DNA of 64,000 bases from Dactylonectria macrodidyma (lineage: Eukaryota; Ascomycota; Sordariomycetes; Hypocreales; Nectriaceae), in contig JAGMUV010000028.1 in the NCBI GenBank assembly GCA_020744425.1, forward strand, positions 496,001 to 560,000, in the 5' to 3' direction. Within the stretch, counting starts at the first letter, position 1, and every line of letters starts with the position of its first letter. A program made the position numbers and the translations under genes. Under the pieces are notes generated by a model. It was not told the origin of the DNA and ran no database searches. It saw nothing but the letters and a program-made list of their open reading frames with translations. Shown here one piece after another: positions 33,799-45,560 of the stretch.

Positions 33799-36469
33799 AT
33801 GAGTGAACCGCCCGGGGCCATCAACGTCAACCGAGTCCCCGTCGACAAGCGGCCGTTGCCCTTGCCATACGCTGCCAACGAGCCCGCCAAGCGGCGCGCG
33901 CCGTACGCGCAGCGGGCCTGCGACGCCTGCCGCAGACGCAAAGGCCGTTGCGACGGCTGCAAGCCCTGCGGATACTGCGTGAGCCGGTCGCTTCAATGCT
34001 GTTACTCGGTCAGCCCTCATCAGGAGCGTCAGCCAAACCAGCCAAACCAGCCAAACCAGCCAGACCAGCCAGACCAGCTAGACCAGCAAGACCAGCAAGA
34101 CCAGCCAGACCAGCCAGACCAGCCAGACCAGCCAAGCACCACCCAGCGCAGTTCGTCCAACACCAATGGCACCGAGTGGACGCCCGAGTACGACCCCGAC
34201 CCGATATTGATAATTTCCTTATTTGTTAGAGGTGTTTTGTTGCTAATGGCACCTCCGTCGTTAATAGTTCAATCAATGGACTCGTCGCCACCATCAAGGG
34301 ACACCTCGACACGCTCGCTGTCCATGCCAGGACCGACACCACAATACAAATCGATACTCCTGACTCTCCTGCCCAACGAGACCCCTTACCAAGGAATTCG
34401 CTCGAAACACCGACATCTTCGGCCACGTCCCTGTCACCCGCCACCACAACGTCGAGACTCAGACAACCAATAAGCCGACGCTATCATGGGCCCACCAGTC
34501 CAGCATATAGCTTGATTGCTGCTCAGATCCAGTTTGAAGGCAACAAGCAGGCCAATGCCGATGCGAGCGGCAGCGGCAGCGGAAGAGCAAGACCAAGTGT
34601 TCACAGCTTTGACGAAAGCGACAGCGGCCAAGACCCAACCCATTCAGACGACGATGACTCCGTTACAAGCCGCCGACTGGTGACACCGTATTCGCACCCG
34701 GCCTTGTTTCGATCCCTCGACCTGTTCAACAGGCGAGAAGCAATCCGACTCTTGCGCGTCTACCACCAAGTCATTGGCGAACTGCATCCCATCTGCGATA
34801 TCGAGAGTCTGGTCGAACAGATGCGGCGATTGCGTGGCGCAAGCCGTAACGAACAAGCTGGGAGAGGCGACTCAGGCGAGGGCGGCCTGGCTGCCGATGA
34901 AGATGACCTTTTGGTCTTAAATCTCGCCCTGTCCACCGCACTCGCCGCAGAGGCCTCGTCCGAGTCCGGCGTCGCTGACACGATATACGAGCACTGTCGA
35001 GACTTTGTTGATGCAAAAGTGACCAGTCGTGCAACGGGTATCAAGGATGTTGTTGTTACCCTGATGATGGTTTGTACTCCCCCCTTCTTTCGATACCTTT
35101 ATTAGTATTCAAGTCTCACTGTGCATACAATGCTGACGTGCTTGCCTCGCGCCTTGCAGGGGCTCTACCAGTTCTTCAAGTCCAAGCCCCGGCTGGCCTG
35201 GCGCATGTGTGGCCTGGCTGGCCGTATGGCTATGGAGCTCGGACTACACAGCCTTGACGCTGCTCAACGTTACCTGGAAAACGACGCACAGCGAGAGGAG
35301 CTGGCGACAATCTCGTGTACGCTCCTGGTCCTCGATCGCCAATGGAGTGCCCTTACCGGACTTCCACCAAATTTCAAGGAATCCGATTTTGAAATGGCCA
35401 AGGTTTCCCTGGTAGGGCAACCAAGCCTTCATCAGCTGCCCGTCGGGATTGGGTGACTGACTCGGGCTTGCAGGCACGTACACCATACCTGAAGGAGATG
35501 ATGAAGTTCACTCTCATCAGCCACAAGTTCAATGAGCCCATTTCTCGGGTTGCTCGTGGCGAATTCCTCGACGAAGACGATGTTGATTTGATCAACTTCC
35601 AAGTTGAACAGTGGAGGAAACGCGCTCTTGAGAACCACAACTACACTCACCCACAACAGTGGGAGTCGACTCTCTCAGCAAAGCCACCTCCGTGGGCTAC
35701 CATCCTATACCTTCGCGCCAATGCCGTCCGTGGCATTCTCATGCGCCCATTCTTTCTCTCCAGCACCAATAGCCAGCTGGCTGCCAAGAAGATACGGCCC
35801 GGCTTAGAAGTCGTCTCGGACTCTCTCAACGTGCTGGCCATTCTCGACAGGACCACGGACGCCTACAGGAAGCAGCACCCCAACTTCCAACACTACGTGG
35901 CTTCTTCTTGCGCCCTCCTCTTCCTTATAGTCATATACACCAAGAAGCATCGAATTGTCTTCTCTTCAGAATTCGCGGCAGAGTACTCACGATCGGTACG
36001 CAGGAACTTGGAGATAGCGTCCAAGCTGTCGGCTGCCTACAGCGAATCATCCCGGGCATCGCGCAAGCTCTGGAAGCATCTGCAGTCTGTCGGCGACGCT
36101 TTGTTCCGCTGGGGTGTGCCCCAAGAGGAGAGCTTTCATAGTAATCCAGCCGCAACAGATACGTCGGCGACAACTGCCAACTCACGGCCACCCATCAACA
36201 AGACGCCTGGTATATCAGCGGAAAGCGCAGAACGGCAGCAACAATTGGGCTCAGGCAATCCCCTGCCCACCTTTCCTACTAACGACTTTCCATTTCTGGA
36301 CGCGTCTATCTCTTACACCGTAGCATCTTCTGATACTATAGGAGGGCTTACCACGGCGAGCTCGCACCTTGGTATTGATAATGAGTTGAGTCTGGAGGCA
36401 CTGGACCCGTTAATATTAGGATGGCCTACGAGCTCGGACGAAGCCTTCTTCTTTAACAGTGGATTCTAA
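33799..36469 (+). CDS. Zn2Cys6 transcription factor with QPD/QPN repeat linker
   Basis: Four exons, 33799-34187, 34232-35069, 35160-35411 and 35474-36469, join in frame to 824 residues. The zinc cluster, QRACDACRRRKGRCDGCKPC, is followed by GYCVSRSLQCCY and has an unusually short third loop. It leads into about twelve copies of a tripeptide Gln-Pro-Asn/Asp. The fungal regulatory domain runs from about residue 300 (RREAIRLLRVYHQVIGELHP) through LAWRMCGLAGRMAMELGLHS to WATILYLRANAVRGILMRPF. A Ser/Thr-rich tail ends in acidic and aromatic residues (LGWPTSSDEAFFFNSGF), likely an activation domain. It lies directly downstream of TrpRS in the same direction and has CGGAAC sites in its own promoter, so it is a candidate cluster regulator. 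Confidence 0.88.
34030..34134 (+). repeat. 9-bp minisatellite coding for a Gln-Pro-Asn/Asp tripeptide repeat
   Basis: About twelve tandem copies of (A/G)ACCAGCCA with small variants (CTA, CAA) lie inside the first exon of the regulator. In frame they give QPN then QPD/QLD/QQD repeats just after the zinc cluster. The copy number is expected to vary among strains. Confidence 0.9.
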
Positions 36470-36899
36470 TATTTAAGAGCTACAATCATGAAATGAACGA
36501 AGTGAAGCGAACCCTGACTTGGCGATTGATAGGGGCATTTGTTAAAACTATTCTCGCCCTACTAGGTGGTTGATTGCCAGGTGTTTTGTTTCGCTTGTGG
36601 CGCTTGCCAACGTGTCAGGACATACTCCCACTGAGTTTGTCTCAATGCGAGCTCTTCAGAGGCTTGGTACAGGCAACCATCGGTTTATTGACGAGTTCAC
36701 AGCTTATTCAGTTGATCTAGTCCATATTTTTGTTCGAATCGGCGCTCTTCTAAAAAGCCGATATTAGATCTCGAATCTAACCAATGTCCAGCATACAATG
36801 AACTTGGACGTCGAATCTGCGAGTTTGGTCCAAAAACTATGGGCAATGATAAACAGGGAGCAGGCGGGGTTGGGGTCTAAGTGTCGCCTCCGCTTTATC
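36470..36899. other. Intergenic between regulator and regulator fragment
   Basis: No supportable gene. A 65-codon frame at 36570 has no recognisable similarity. Confidence 0.35.
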
Positions 36900-37280
36900 T
36901 TTGAAAACGAGAGAAGAGTATTTGGAGATTAATGAATCTTACCATCAAGCAGCCCTGCTTCATATCTATCAGCGAATCCGCCGGCTCCCATCCTCGACGA
37001 ACGAGATACAAGACATTGTACGCCGTATTTTGACCATCTTTTATCAGGGATCAAACTTCTTCATGGCCCTTGTCCTGGTATCGTGCTGCTATTCCCCTTG
37101 TTTTCAGCTGGGTGCGGAGCGATCGAAACAGATGACAGGCAGCGCGTGCGGTCATTGTTGCAAGGGATGGTGAAAATGTTTGGGATCAATACTGTGCAGC
37201 AAAACTTGAAGGTTTTGGAAGAAATATGGTGTCACAGAGACGCGAATGGCGAGTTCGAGTTCAGTCTGGGCAAGGGTCGG
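36900..37280 (+). pseudogene. C-terminal fragment of a Fungal_trans_2-type regulator
   Basis: YLEINESYHQAALLHIYQRI with RRLPSSTNEIQDIVRRIL, then in another frame MLLFPLFSAGCGAIETDDRQ, VRSLLQGMVKMFGINTVQQN and LKVLEEIWCHRD resemble the last part of the fungal-specific regulatory domain (…ALLFPLFSAGCEA…). The DNA-binding part is absent and a frame change lies near 37060-37080. Confidence 0.55.
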
Positions 37281-37286
37281 AACCAC

Positions 37287-37325
37287 TACATCCACTCTAC
37301 TTTGGGATCAAGTAGAGTGGATGTA
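37287..37325. repeat. Perfect 16-bp inverted repeat with 7-base loop
   Basis: TACATCCACTCTACTT at 37287-37302 and its exact reverse complement at 37310-37325. Related GTGGATGTA and GTGGATTTAT words follow up to 37430. Could be the end of a small element or a hairpin. Confidence 0.85.
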
Positions 37326-38449
37326 CGATTTTTAAGGCAATTACATAGTGGATGTAGCACATATTCGACCGGAGTGGAATGGATGTACACATGTGGATTT
37401 ATATGTGGATTTATAAGTGGATTTTTGAGGCTATTCACAACCTCGTCGGTGCCTATTCAGCCTCACTTTCAGAGGTTGACATTAACTCTTCGGCCTATTG
37501 CTGCTGTGATGAATCGTCAACCTTGCTGGCGCTGTCCTCGCCCTCCCATAGCCATTTTGGCTCAGCAAGCGCCAGCTCGTCGTCGCTTAGAGCTACATAG
37601 CCGGCACCCAGCTTACTTTCAAGGTGTAAGTCAAGCAATGTGTTACGGCCTGGACACAGGCTAGGCGGTCTGAGGCGGCAGTAACACAGGCCCACTCATA
37701 CCGCCAGTCAGCATGCAGTACATTCTAGCCAATAGTTAGTCTCCCTATATGCAAGTCGAACGAGATCTGTTCGACTCGACTCGACCATTATCAATATGCA
37801 TATCGAACGGTGTCCTATTGACTTCATTTAACCTGCATAACCACTTTAGTATATAATTATCTGAGAAGTGCATATCTAGTATGGGCAGTTCCTTAGCTAT
37901 TAATAAAACTTAGTTATATTAAGTATCTTAGACTTTACTAATACTAGATGTAACTAGTATTATTTAAGTATAATATAACTTAGTCTTAATACGCAAATGA
38001 TTTCGAAATTCACACCCTTTCCTGTTCGGGCCCAAGGCTGGATGACCTTGTAGCTCTCCCAAATTGAGTAGGATGAACAATTGATTGACGGCAGGAACAC
38101 ACAGGGTCATTCGCTATTTACATGGTTATTTGGTCGCCAACGTGGGGAGGCATGTGACGCTGCTCGTTGCATCACTATGGCAATCTTCTATCGTGCTGGT
38201 GGTGATGTCTCGTCAAGAGAGCAGCTGAGAATTTAATCCGCAATCATAATGCAATAAGAACATCCATCACATGCTGCAACAATTCCCGCAAGTGCACTTG
38301 TCGTGGGTTTAGCTGGCGCAACAGATTCGAAGCGAACTGATTTTATTCTCTCGTGACTACAATACTACCTAAGTATCAATGCATGCAGGGCGCAAACATT
38401 TGGTGCCGAAAATAGTTTCTGGACAAGACTAAATCTCGACCGCGACGCT
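37326..38449. other. AT-rich, gene-free stretch with degenerate GTGGATTTAT repeats
   Basis: 37.37-37.43 kb has three loose copies of GTGGATTTAT; 37.8-38.0 kb is strongly AT-rich with TA-rich words, as expected for RIP-mutated DNA. TGTTACGGCC..GTAACAC near 37.64-37.69 kb might be a remnant of a retrotransposon end, but no element can be delimited. Confidence 0.4.
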
Positions 38450-40079
38450 CTAGCCAGAAGTCTTGTACTTGCGGAACTGGCGGGTCTTGACCTTGTTCTC
38501 AAACATCTCATCCAGTTGTAAGTAAGTGCGGTTCTTCATCTCCGGCAGCTCAAAGAAGAGCACCAGACAAGCGATGATACAGAGGCCAGAGAAGAAGAGA
38601 CCGGTCTTGCCACCGAGATTGCCCTCGTCCGAGTTGAACATGTAGGGAACGAACAAGTTAAAAGCACACGAGGCAAGGCCGTTGCACAGGAAACCAAGGG
38701 CGTTGGCTTTGGCGCGCAGCCGGACGGACGAGGTTTCGGCCACGATGATGGGAATGACAGGGCCGGCGCCGACGTTGAAGAAGACCATGACCATGTTGAT
38801 CATGATGCCCATGTACCACAGGGCGGCTTGGCTCGTGTAGAAGCCGGCGATGCCCACAGAGAGCCAGATCAGCGCGAGGAAGGCCGTGCAGCCCAAGATG
38901 GAGCGTCTGCGGCCAACATAGTTGGTCAAAACCCAGGAGATAATGATGGCGACCAGAGACAGACCAGAGGCAAGCTCGAGAACCGTGATGGCCTTGGTTG
39001 GGGAGAGGCCAGCTATGATCATAAAGTAGGTGCCGTTGGCGACAAAAGAGAGGCCGTGGAATTGCTGCACAACGCTGGCGTAGATTATGATGCGCAGGCG
39101 GCGCCAATTTTGGCCTCTGAAAGATTCTGCCCAGGACACCTCGACGGCATTCTGCTGCTCCTGTTTCTCGTGCTCCAAAGTGGTCTGCAAGGCGACCATG
39201 GCGGCCTCGACGTGGGCGGGACCGACCAGTCGACTGAAGGACTTCCGGGCCCCCTCGATGTTGTCGCGGCGGAGGAGCCAGGCCGGAGACTCGGGCACCA
39301 CAATGGCTGCGACGAAGGCAGCGCCGGCCATGGACCACTGCGTGGCGAAGCAGACGCGATAGGATATCCTCTGCAAACCTTCGGGGATCTGGCTTCCGGC
39401 AACGACGGCGGCGATCAGCTGGCCCAGCACGAGCTGGAACTGGAACAGGGACAGAGACACGCCTCGGAGCTTTGGTGGCATGATCTCCGAGTTATAGACC
39501 AGGCACGTGGTGGCCATCATGCTCAGGCCCATGCCGATGACGATCTTGCCCGCTAGAAAGGCGCCGCGGCGGTGTTCCATCGTCTCGCTCATGTCGCACG
39601 TGTAGACTACGGCGATACCGCCTGCTGTGACGACGGCGCCGGCCATCATGGAGATCTTGCGACCGACGCGATCCGCGACCCAGCCGTTGATCACCGAACC
39701 AATCATGAAGCCGATCTGCATGCCGGCGTTCCATAGTGACAGCCACATGGATGGCAAAATTAAGTTTTCGTGGTCTATATCGCCGAATCTCATGCTGGAC
39801 AATTGCGTTAGACGGTTGGGGGGCCTGGAAGAGCAGTAACGATGGGGAGATTGGCTCAACGTACAGAAAGGCCGGGAAGGCGGTAACGACGCCGACAATG
39901 ATGATGTCGAAGCCAAAGGCCAGGGGTCCCATGGCCATCAGAAAGCTGTAGATGAGGGACTTTGGATTGTCTTTCAGGGCCTGCTTGAACGAAATGGTGG
40001 TGGAGTCGTGGGGATTGGCAAAGTGTTTCTCGTCCCCTTTCTCCACCATCTCGACGTCAGGCTTGATGTCCTGCTGCAT
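38450..40079 (-). CDS. MFS sugar transporter (maltose/hexose permease type), complete
   Basis: Exons 40079-39865 and 39794-38450 with a 70-base intron (GTACGTTGAG..GTCCAG) give 519 residues, the usual length for a 12-helix sugar porter. Motifs: SLIYSFLMAMGPLAFGFDII (helix 1), RFGDIDHENLILPSMWLSLW, GWVADRVGRK (sugar porter signature between helices 2 and 3), PPKLRGVSLSLFQFQLVLGQ, VPESPAWLLRRDN after helix 6, YVGRRRSILG, and at the end FFELPEMKNRTYLQLDEMF (family PETKGRTLEEID). No defect. A truncated relative lies at 11404-11713. Divergent from a Zn2Cys6 regulator, which may control it. Confidence 0.93.
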
Positions 40080-40648
40080 GGCGATTATGGATGCTGTTGT
40101 TTGCTGGAAGGGGGAGGGAAGATGTCGGGCGATTTGGTGTTGAAGGGGAAGAGAGAGATGTCCGTTGGGCAGTGCGAGCTTTATATCAGTAAGTGACCCA
40201 TGACACCTGGCCGGTCAACCTACCCTGCACAAGTGTACATATTCTGTAGCAAGCTAACTTAGTCTAGTACCTTGGCAAATTAAGATGCGGGGGTGGGGAT
40301 GGGGGATGGAACATGGAAGCGTCAAGTATGGGGAAAAAGGCGGGGCACGTCGTCTGTGTGCAATATGCAACAATCAAGGATGTAACTATACTATAAATGT
40401 CGTTGGATTGACCCCTCAAATGTCATATCTCGGGGCTGTTCCCCGACACCTTGACCCCTAGCCTTCGGCCCCATTGCCCTGCATCAACTCACCTCAACCA
40501 CCACAGGTCCACATCGCCAACCGCAGTTCCACAACTTGAGGTTCGCCCTGCATTCTACCGCTTCGCCCGTTCTTTTACCGAACAGGCTGTTTCTACCCCG
40601 AGCGGCAATTCCACGGCATCTATCCGTACCCTGCCCGATGCTCTGGGC
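40080..40648. promoter_or_regulatory. Divergent promoter between sugar transporter and Zn2Cys6 regulator
   Basis: 569 bases between two divergent starts. No specific site recognised. An in-frame ATG at 40451 would extend the regulator by 66 residues. Confidence 0.45.
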
Positions 40649-42863
40649 ATGGCAGCCCGCAACACGTCACAGGGGTCTAGAAAGCGTACTGCACGTCCAG
40701 ATGCCGGCTCGTCTGCAGACGATGGCGAGCTGGCTCTAGATGCCGCGGCTCAGCAGCTAGCGGCGGGGAACGGCAGTTCTCCAGCATTCTTACCTACCGC
40801 CCGTACAGGCCTCGCGTGTGAAGCGTGTAGGCTACGTAAGACCCGCTGCGTTGGGTACCCGATCTGTACCTGGTGCCAACAGCGCCGTCATCCTTGCGTG
40901 CGTGGCCAGAACACTCAGACGAGCCCGTGAGTGAAATCCCCAAGCCACGGAGATAGAGATTGCTCGTCTAGACAGACTCTCATGGCTTGTATTTCCAACT
41001 AATTTTCCTCGACTACCTAGCCTAGACGATTGGGGTAACCAGATTCTTGATGCTCTTTCTCAAGCAAAAAATGATATCCTTTCCGCATCACGCGTGCCAC
41101 ATGAGCCCTACGGGCAATCACCCAATGGTACCCCGACGGCGCGACCGACTATCAGTACTGACCCGGACCGGCAATCCGCCCAGTTGATCCGGCAGTGGAC
41201 CGCTAGCTCTCACACCCGAGGCCAGGATGGGTTCCTCACCATACCGGGACCACAGGCTATTTTGGAGTGGGATGTATTCAGAGCTCAGCTCTCGAACCTG
41301 CCCGAACACCTTATTCATTTCAACGATGCTCACGAGTCCGAGAGCTCCATCCAATCCAAGGCCAGCGCCGACACCTCCATCCATAGCCTCCAAACGCTGC
41401 GGCAACGCTTCGAGCGCAAGTTCCTGGCTCGATACCCCATCATCAGTAAACCTCGGCTCTCTCGCTACATCCGCGATGTGGCTGCGAATGGTGGCGACTG
41501 GACTGCCGAGGCCTGTCTCGTCTTCCTGGTCTGCGCCATCGCCTCGCTATGCGACTGCTTGGCCGCTGACGGCACCACCCCGACAACGCAAGCCTCTATT
41601 CACAGTCCCTATTCAGCCGCTACCCCTGGCACTCCCACGTCCGTATCACGCCAGTCCGCCTACCAATACTGGACTATGGCTAAGCGAAGACTTGGCTGGG
41701 CGCTCGATACGCCTGCCGGTATCCTCACAGCGCAATCTCTGTGCCTAGCTGGGTTTTGGCATCTTCAGAACTGCGCGCCAACCAAGGCTCGCAACATGTT
41801 CCACCGTGCTGCTAAGAGTGCGAGCGATCGGGGTCTCGGTCTTAACATAATGGATGAAGAGAGGGCCATTGCAATTTTCACACATCTTCTCTGCACTGAT
41901 CTATTCCAGTAAGATGCTACATTCCCCATCACACCCATCGCCATAATGCAATGGCCCTGCTTAACTTGACACAGGCGTCTAGATATCGAGTTGGGACTAT
42001 CTCCACTTGGTGGCCGAGGAGTCACTGACAACGGGATGCCTCTCGACTACTCGAGATCTGCGCTCCTTGCTGCTAGTCCGGCCAGCAACCATCTTCCGGT
42101 CATGGACCCGGCTTCTGATATGATTGCGAATCTCGAAAAGACACATACCATCCGAAGAGATGTCAACAACATCTTGGCTTCTACGCCGTCAATCTCCAAC
42201 TCGCACGAACTGTATTCCCTGCTTGGTCAAGTTGCCGATTGTAGAATGCGGCTGAATGAGCTGGTCAATGCAAATAGGGCCCCTGGGACAATGCCGCAAC
42301 AGCTTCAGCCCGGCCAAACACCCCCTGCTGCAGTAACCCAAGACACTCGTCAAAGAGAGCTTGCAGCGCTTGTGCTGCGTCCCTGCCTGCACCTCTACCT
42401 TTCGTCACACTTGATACAAAACTTCAAGTACAACGCCAGCCTAGCACTTGACTCGCACAAACATATCCTGAACGAGGTAGCGGCTCTTGCTGGCGAGTGC
42501 ATCTCGCTTACGGCTGAAATCCTGCGATCTCATCTTGATGAATGGCAACGCGAGGATCCCTGGAAAAGCCATACATCACCACCTCACTCTGCCGCTCCCA
42601 CCGAGCCTTCATGTCATCATCTCGAAGCTGAGTTGTCGCATCGTTTCTCGCACGCGGGGTGCCTGATGCTGCTGGCGGTGCACTACGCCAAAGCGAGAGC
42701 CCTTCACGGAGAGATAGAGTATGCCCACTGCCACACGTTGACACTGCCAATAGCATGGCGTGACCTAGTGGCGGGTCATGCCATGGTTTTTTTGTCTCAC
42801 GAGGAAGGGAGCGGTATCTGGCGGTGCGGACAGTTGCTTAGACACTTTGATATGGGACTCTGA
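40649..42863 (+). CDS. Zn2Cys6 transcription factor, divergent from a sugar transporter
   Basis: Exons 40649-40926, 41021-41908 and 41975-42863 join in frame to 684 residues. Zinc cluster: CEACRLRKTRCVGYPICTWC followed by QQRRHPC, spacing C-x2-C-x6-C-x5-C-x2-C-x6-C, at about residue 57. The regulatory domain includes RFERKFLARYPIISKPRLSR, CLVFLVCAIASLCDCLAADG, a heptad-like AKRRLGWALDTPAGILTAQS segment and the GLGLNIMDEERAIAIFTHLL motif. The divergent arrangement with the transporter suggests a local sugar-uptake regulator, but the inducer is unknown. No defect seen. Confidence 0.9.
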
Positions 42864-43315
42864 CCCAGTTTATATGTTTTAACCACCTGGATGTTTTAAT
42901 CCATTATTGCCAAACGGGGTACAAGCAATATCATAGTGAAAGGGATGGTGTAGTCGCCAATTCCAACGAGTAACAAATTATCCAAAACTGGGGTTCTCTG
43001 GAACTCCGCTCAAGCTGCGCTAATTTGCGCCCGCTCTGGGGACCATGTGATCTTTAGGACATGACATAATCTGCTAAAACACCATGGGTATTGTCTGACA
43101 CCAACCCAAACTGCAATCATCTAGCCATCTAATATTCTGCCATTGTGTTTTTACGGCCGTCTGCAGCCGGCACATGACTCATGTTTCCTTCATCCCGCCA
43201 GCATATTTCTGGCTCGACGCCATCATGGTGGTTCTCGTCGGCCGAGTCTACACTGGTCTGGCCAAGCCTCCGCCCGTACCGTCTCTTGCAGGCACCTCTG
43301 ACCTCAATCGTTGAA
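42864..43315. other. Intergenic, no gene recognised
   Basis: Separates an intact regulator from a decayed one. No zinc cluster for the following pseudogene can be found here on either strand. Confidence 0.4.
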
Positions 43316-44920
43316 ATGGACGACGAGACAGACCCTGTGGGCATCCAAGTAGATCCAAATTGTACCTCGCTACGTCTTCTTCCCCCGCATCTTCACGTCG
43401 CGCATGCAGGCCCTTCTCGTGGAGGCCTCGACGATAGGGTGGAAATGACGCGGCTTGTCGACGGATTCATCAAACACATCCACGCCAAACAACCCTTGAT
43501 CGATCCCAGTCTGCTCTACAACCAGATCGCGGTAGTCGAGGAGGAAGGTCTTGGCTGAGATGCCGCTACCTGCTTGCTAGTACGTTGCACATCAATATCC
43601 TTAACGCCTCAAGCGAGGCCGAGTCTCACCGTGGATTTGCTGATGGCTAGCACAGCTGGTTGCCTGCGCGTTAGGCGGTATCTGCACGTCGTATGACCAC
43701 AGTCGATTGGAGGATTATTCGAAGCCATCGATCGACGCCGAGCAGTACGTGCATAGCCGTGAGTACTTCGATGCCGGACGCAAGAGGCTTGGCTTAGTAA
43801 TGGGTTATGCTAGCATCATTGGCGCCCAGTGCTTCTTCATTACTGCCGGATACTACGTGACTGTCTTCAAACCCTTAGCAGTATGGAGATGCCTGAACGC
43901 GGCAAGCTTGATGTGTAAGAACGTCTTGATGAAGACAGTGGGCGAGTCGGCCATGATTAACGGCGTCCTCGGAAATGAGAACAAAGTCCCGGATAATTCG
44001 CACCGCAAATTGTTTTAGAGCTGCCTCAAGACAGAGAGGTTTGAATCCATTTCATTATTTCTTTTCTGGATGCCCCGTGCTAATCCATTCGCAGAGAAAT
44101 CGCTAGTGAGCTCGGTTTTGAGATTGCAAACCTGCAGCTGATCCAATATGGAAGCCTGCCATTACTCATGCCGGATTCAGAGCCCTACCCGGCGGGCGAG
44201 ATTAGTGAGCCAAGGCTGCCGCTCCCCTCAGCGCATAGCATGCCCGACGGTCCGGCTTTGACAGCCGCCCAGCACGAGCAGAGTTGGTTCTACTATTTGA
44301 CGGATATTTCGCTTCGAAAGCTAGAGATTAGAATCGATGCATTCTTTGGTGCTGAACAGGCCAAGCAGACGGGCTCAACCATCGAGGCCCGCGAATCATT
44401 CTATCGAGACATCCTCGCTACCTTGGTAGATTTGGACAAGCAAATCGTCGACCATTCCTTATTTCTTCCGGATTCTATCACCTTGGAGACGGATGAGTCT
44501 GGTCACTCTTATGATGAGAAGCGAGAGTACCTGAGACTCCGGATCATCATCATCCGCCACACCTTGAGCAGGCCGGCCATCCACTTCATCCTCCATGGCA
44601 ATCTCGACGGACTGTCCGTAACGTTGCGTGCCCAGGCGGCCGAGATTGCCAATAGGGCGCTCTAGATCGACGAATACCTTATGGCTTACGGCCTAATAAC
44701 ACACCGCCACCCTGGGACCTGGCTCGGTATCCGCTACTGCATATGCGCAGCTTTAGAAATCTTCGCTATAGTAAAGGCTTCAGTGCCCGATCTTAGCCTC
44801 TCTCTAACATAGGAGTAATATATGTAGAAATTTAAGACCGCACTTAGGTATTAGGGTACTGAGAGTGCGGATGCCAGGATGTATCTCCAGTGGATTGTGC
44901 GCTTGGAGTCGCCGGCTTGA
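43316..44920 (+). pseudogene. Fungal transcription factor (regulatory domain) inactivated by Trp-to-stop mutations
   Basis: The frames from MDDETDPVGIQVDPNCTSLR at 43316 to 44920 give the middle and C-terminal regions of a Zn2Cys6-type regulator: LVDGFIKHIHAKQPLIDPSL, LVACALGGICTSYDHSRLED, ARKRLGLVMGY-like text, and SCLKTEREIASELGFEIANL after two further introns. It is broken by in-frame stops where the family has Trp or another residue: TGA at 43556 (GLG*DAAT), TAG at 44016 (KLF*SCLK), TAG at 44663 (NRAL*IDEYL) and a TAG in RY*GTES near 44862. After the third stop the same frame continues with IDEYLMAYGLITHRHPGTWL. No zinc cluster is found upstream. Confidence 0.8.
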
Positions 44921-44989
44921 GCAAGCAATTCACCTCTAGCGTATTAATCAGGAGCCCCTAATGAATATACTTCACACTTTCCTTCTAAT

Positions 44990-45536
44990 CACTCTCCTTT
45001 GTAGCTGCCTTTTCTATGTTAATAGTATCCTTTTCTAGAATACTATTAAAGATGTGGCAAATCTCTTCTAAGGAAGGCCCCTTAGTCTCCGGATATAGCT
45101 ACTACACTACAGTAAACTTGACCATAACCTATCTAATGAAGATGGTATAGAATTTCTAACCTATATCTTCAAGACCCACTGGAATAGCAAATGTTAAGAG
45201 GGAGATAAAGCCTAGCGTCTAGAACTGGAAAACAGCCATTCCTCGTAACTGGAGATTGTAGGGTGAAATCTCAGTAATGTAGCGGCCTAAGATTCCAGTC
45301 ATACCGAAGTTGAAAGCTGGGGAGAGCAGGTAGATAGAGGCAACGACAGAGTAGCCTGCAGACTTGTTGGAGGGCTTCTTAGCAAAGACGACGCTGCCGC
45401 CCGTGATGGCAACCAAGCAGACAATGGCAAGGGTAAGTGCCCACAGAAATAATTTACGCCTGCCCATCTTGCCCGGAAGGGGCCTCTGAAGAGGCCGAGA
45501 GTCGCTCTGGTAGGTTCGTCGAAGTACTCTCGCCAT
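44990..45536 (-). pseudogene. C-terminal fragment of an MFS sugar transporter, RIP-like stops
   Basis: From 45536 the minus strand reads GRRKLFLWALTLAIVCLVAI, then FNFGMTGILGRYITEISPYN and LQLRGMAVFQF, matching helices 9-11 of maltose-type permeases. In-frame TAG codons then stand where Trp is expected: FQF*TLGF, LEDIG*KFYT, IFIR*VMVKFT; the family end LYPETKGPSLEEI is still readable near 45070. The N-terminal half is missing. AT content rises towards 45.0 kb. Confidence 0.8.
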
Positions 45537-45560
45537 TGCTCTACAGCTTGGAGGCTATTC

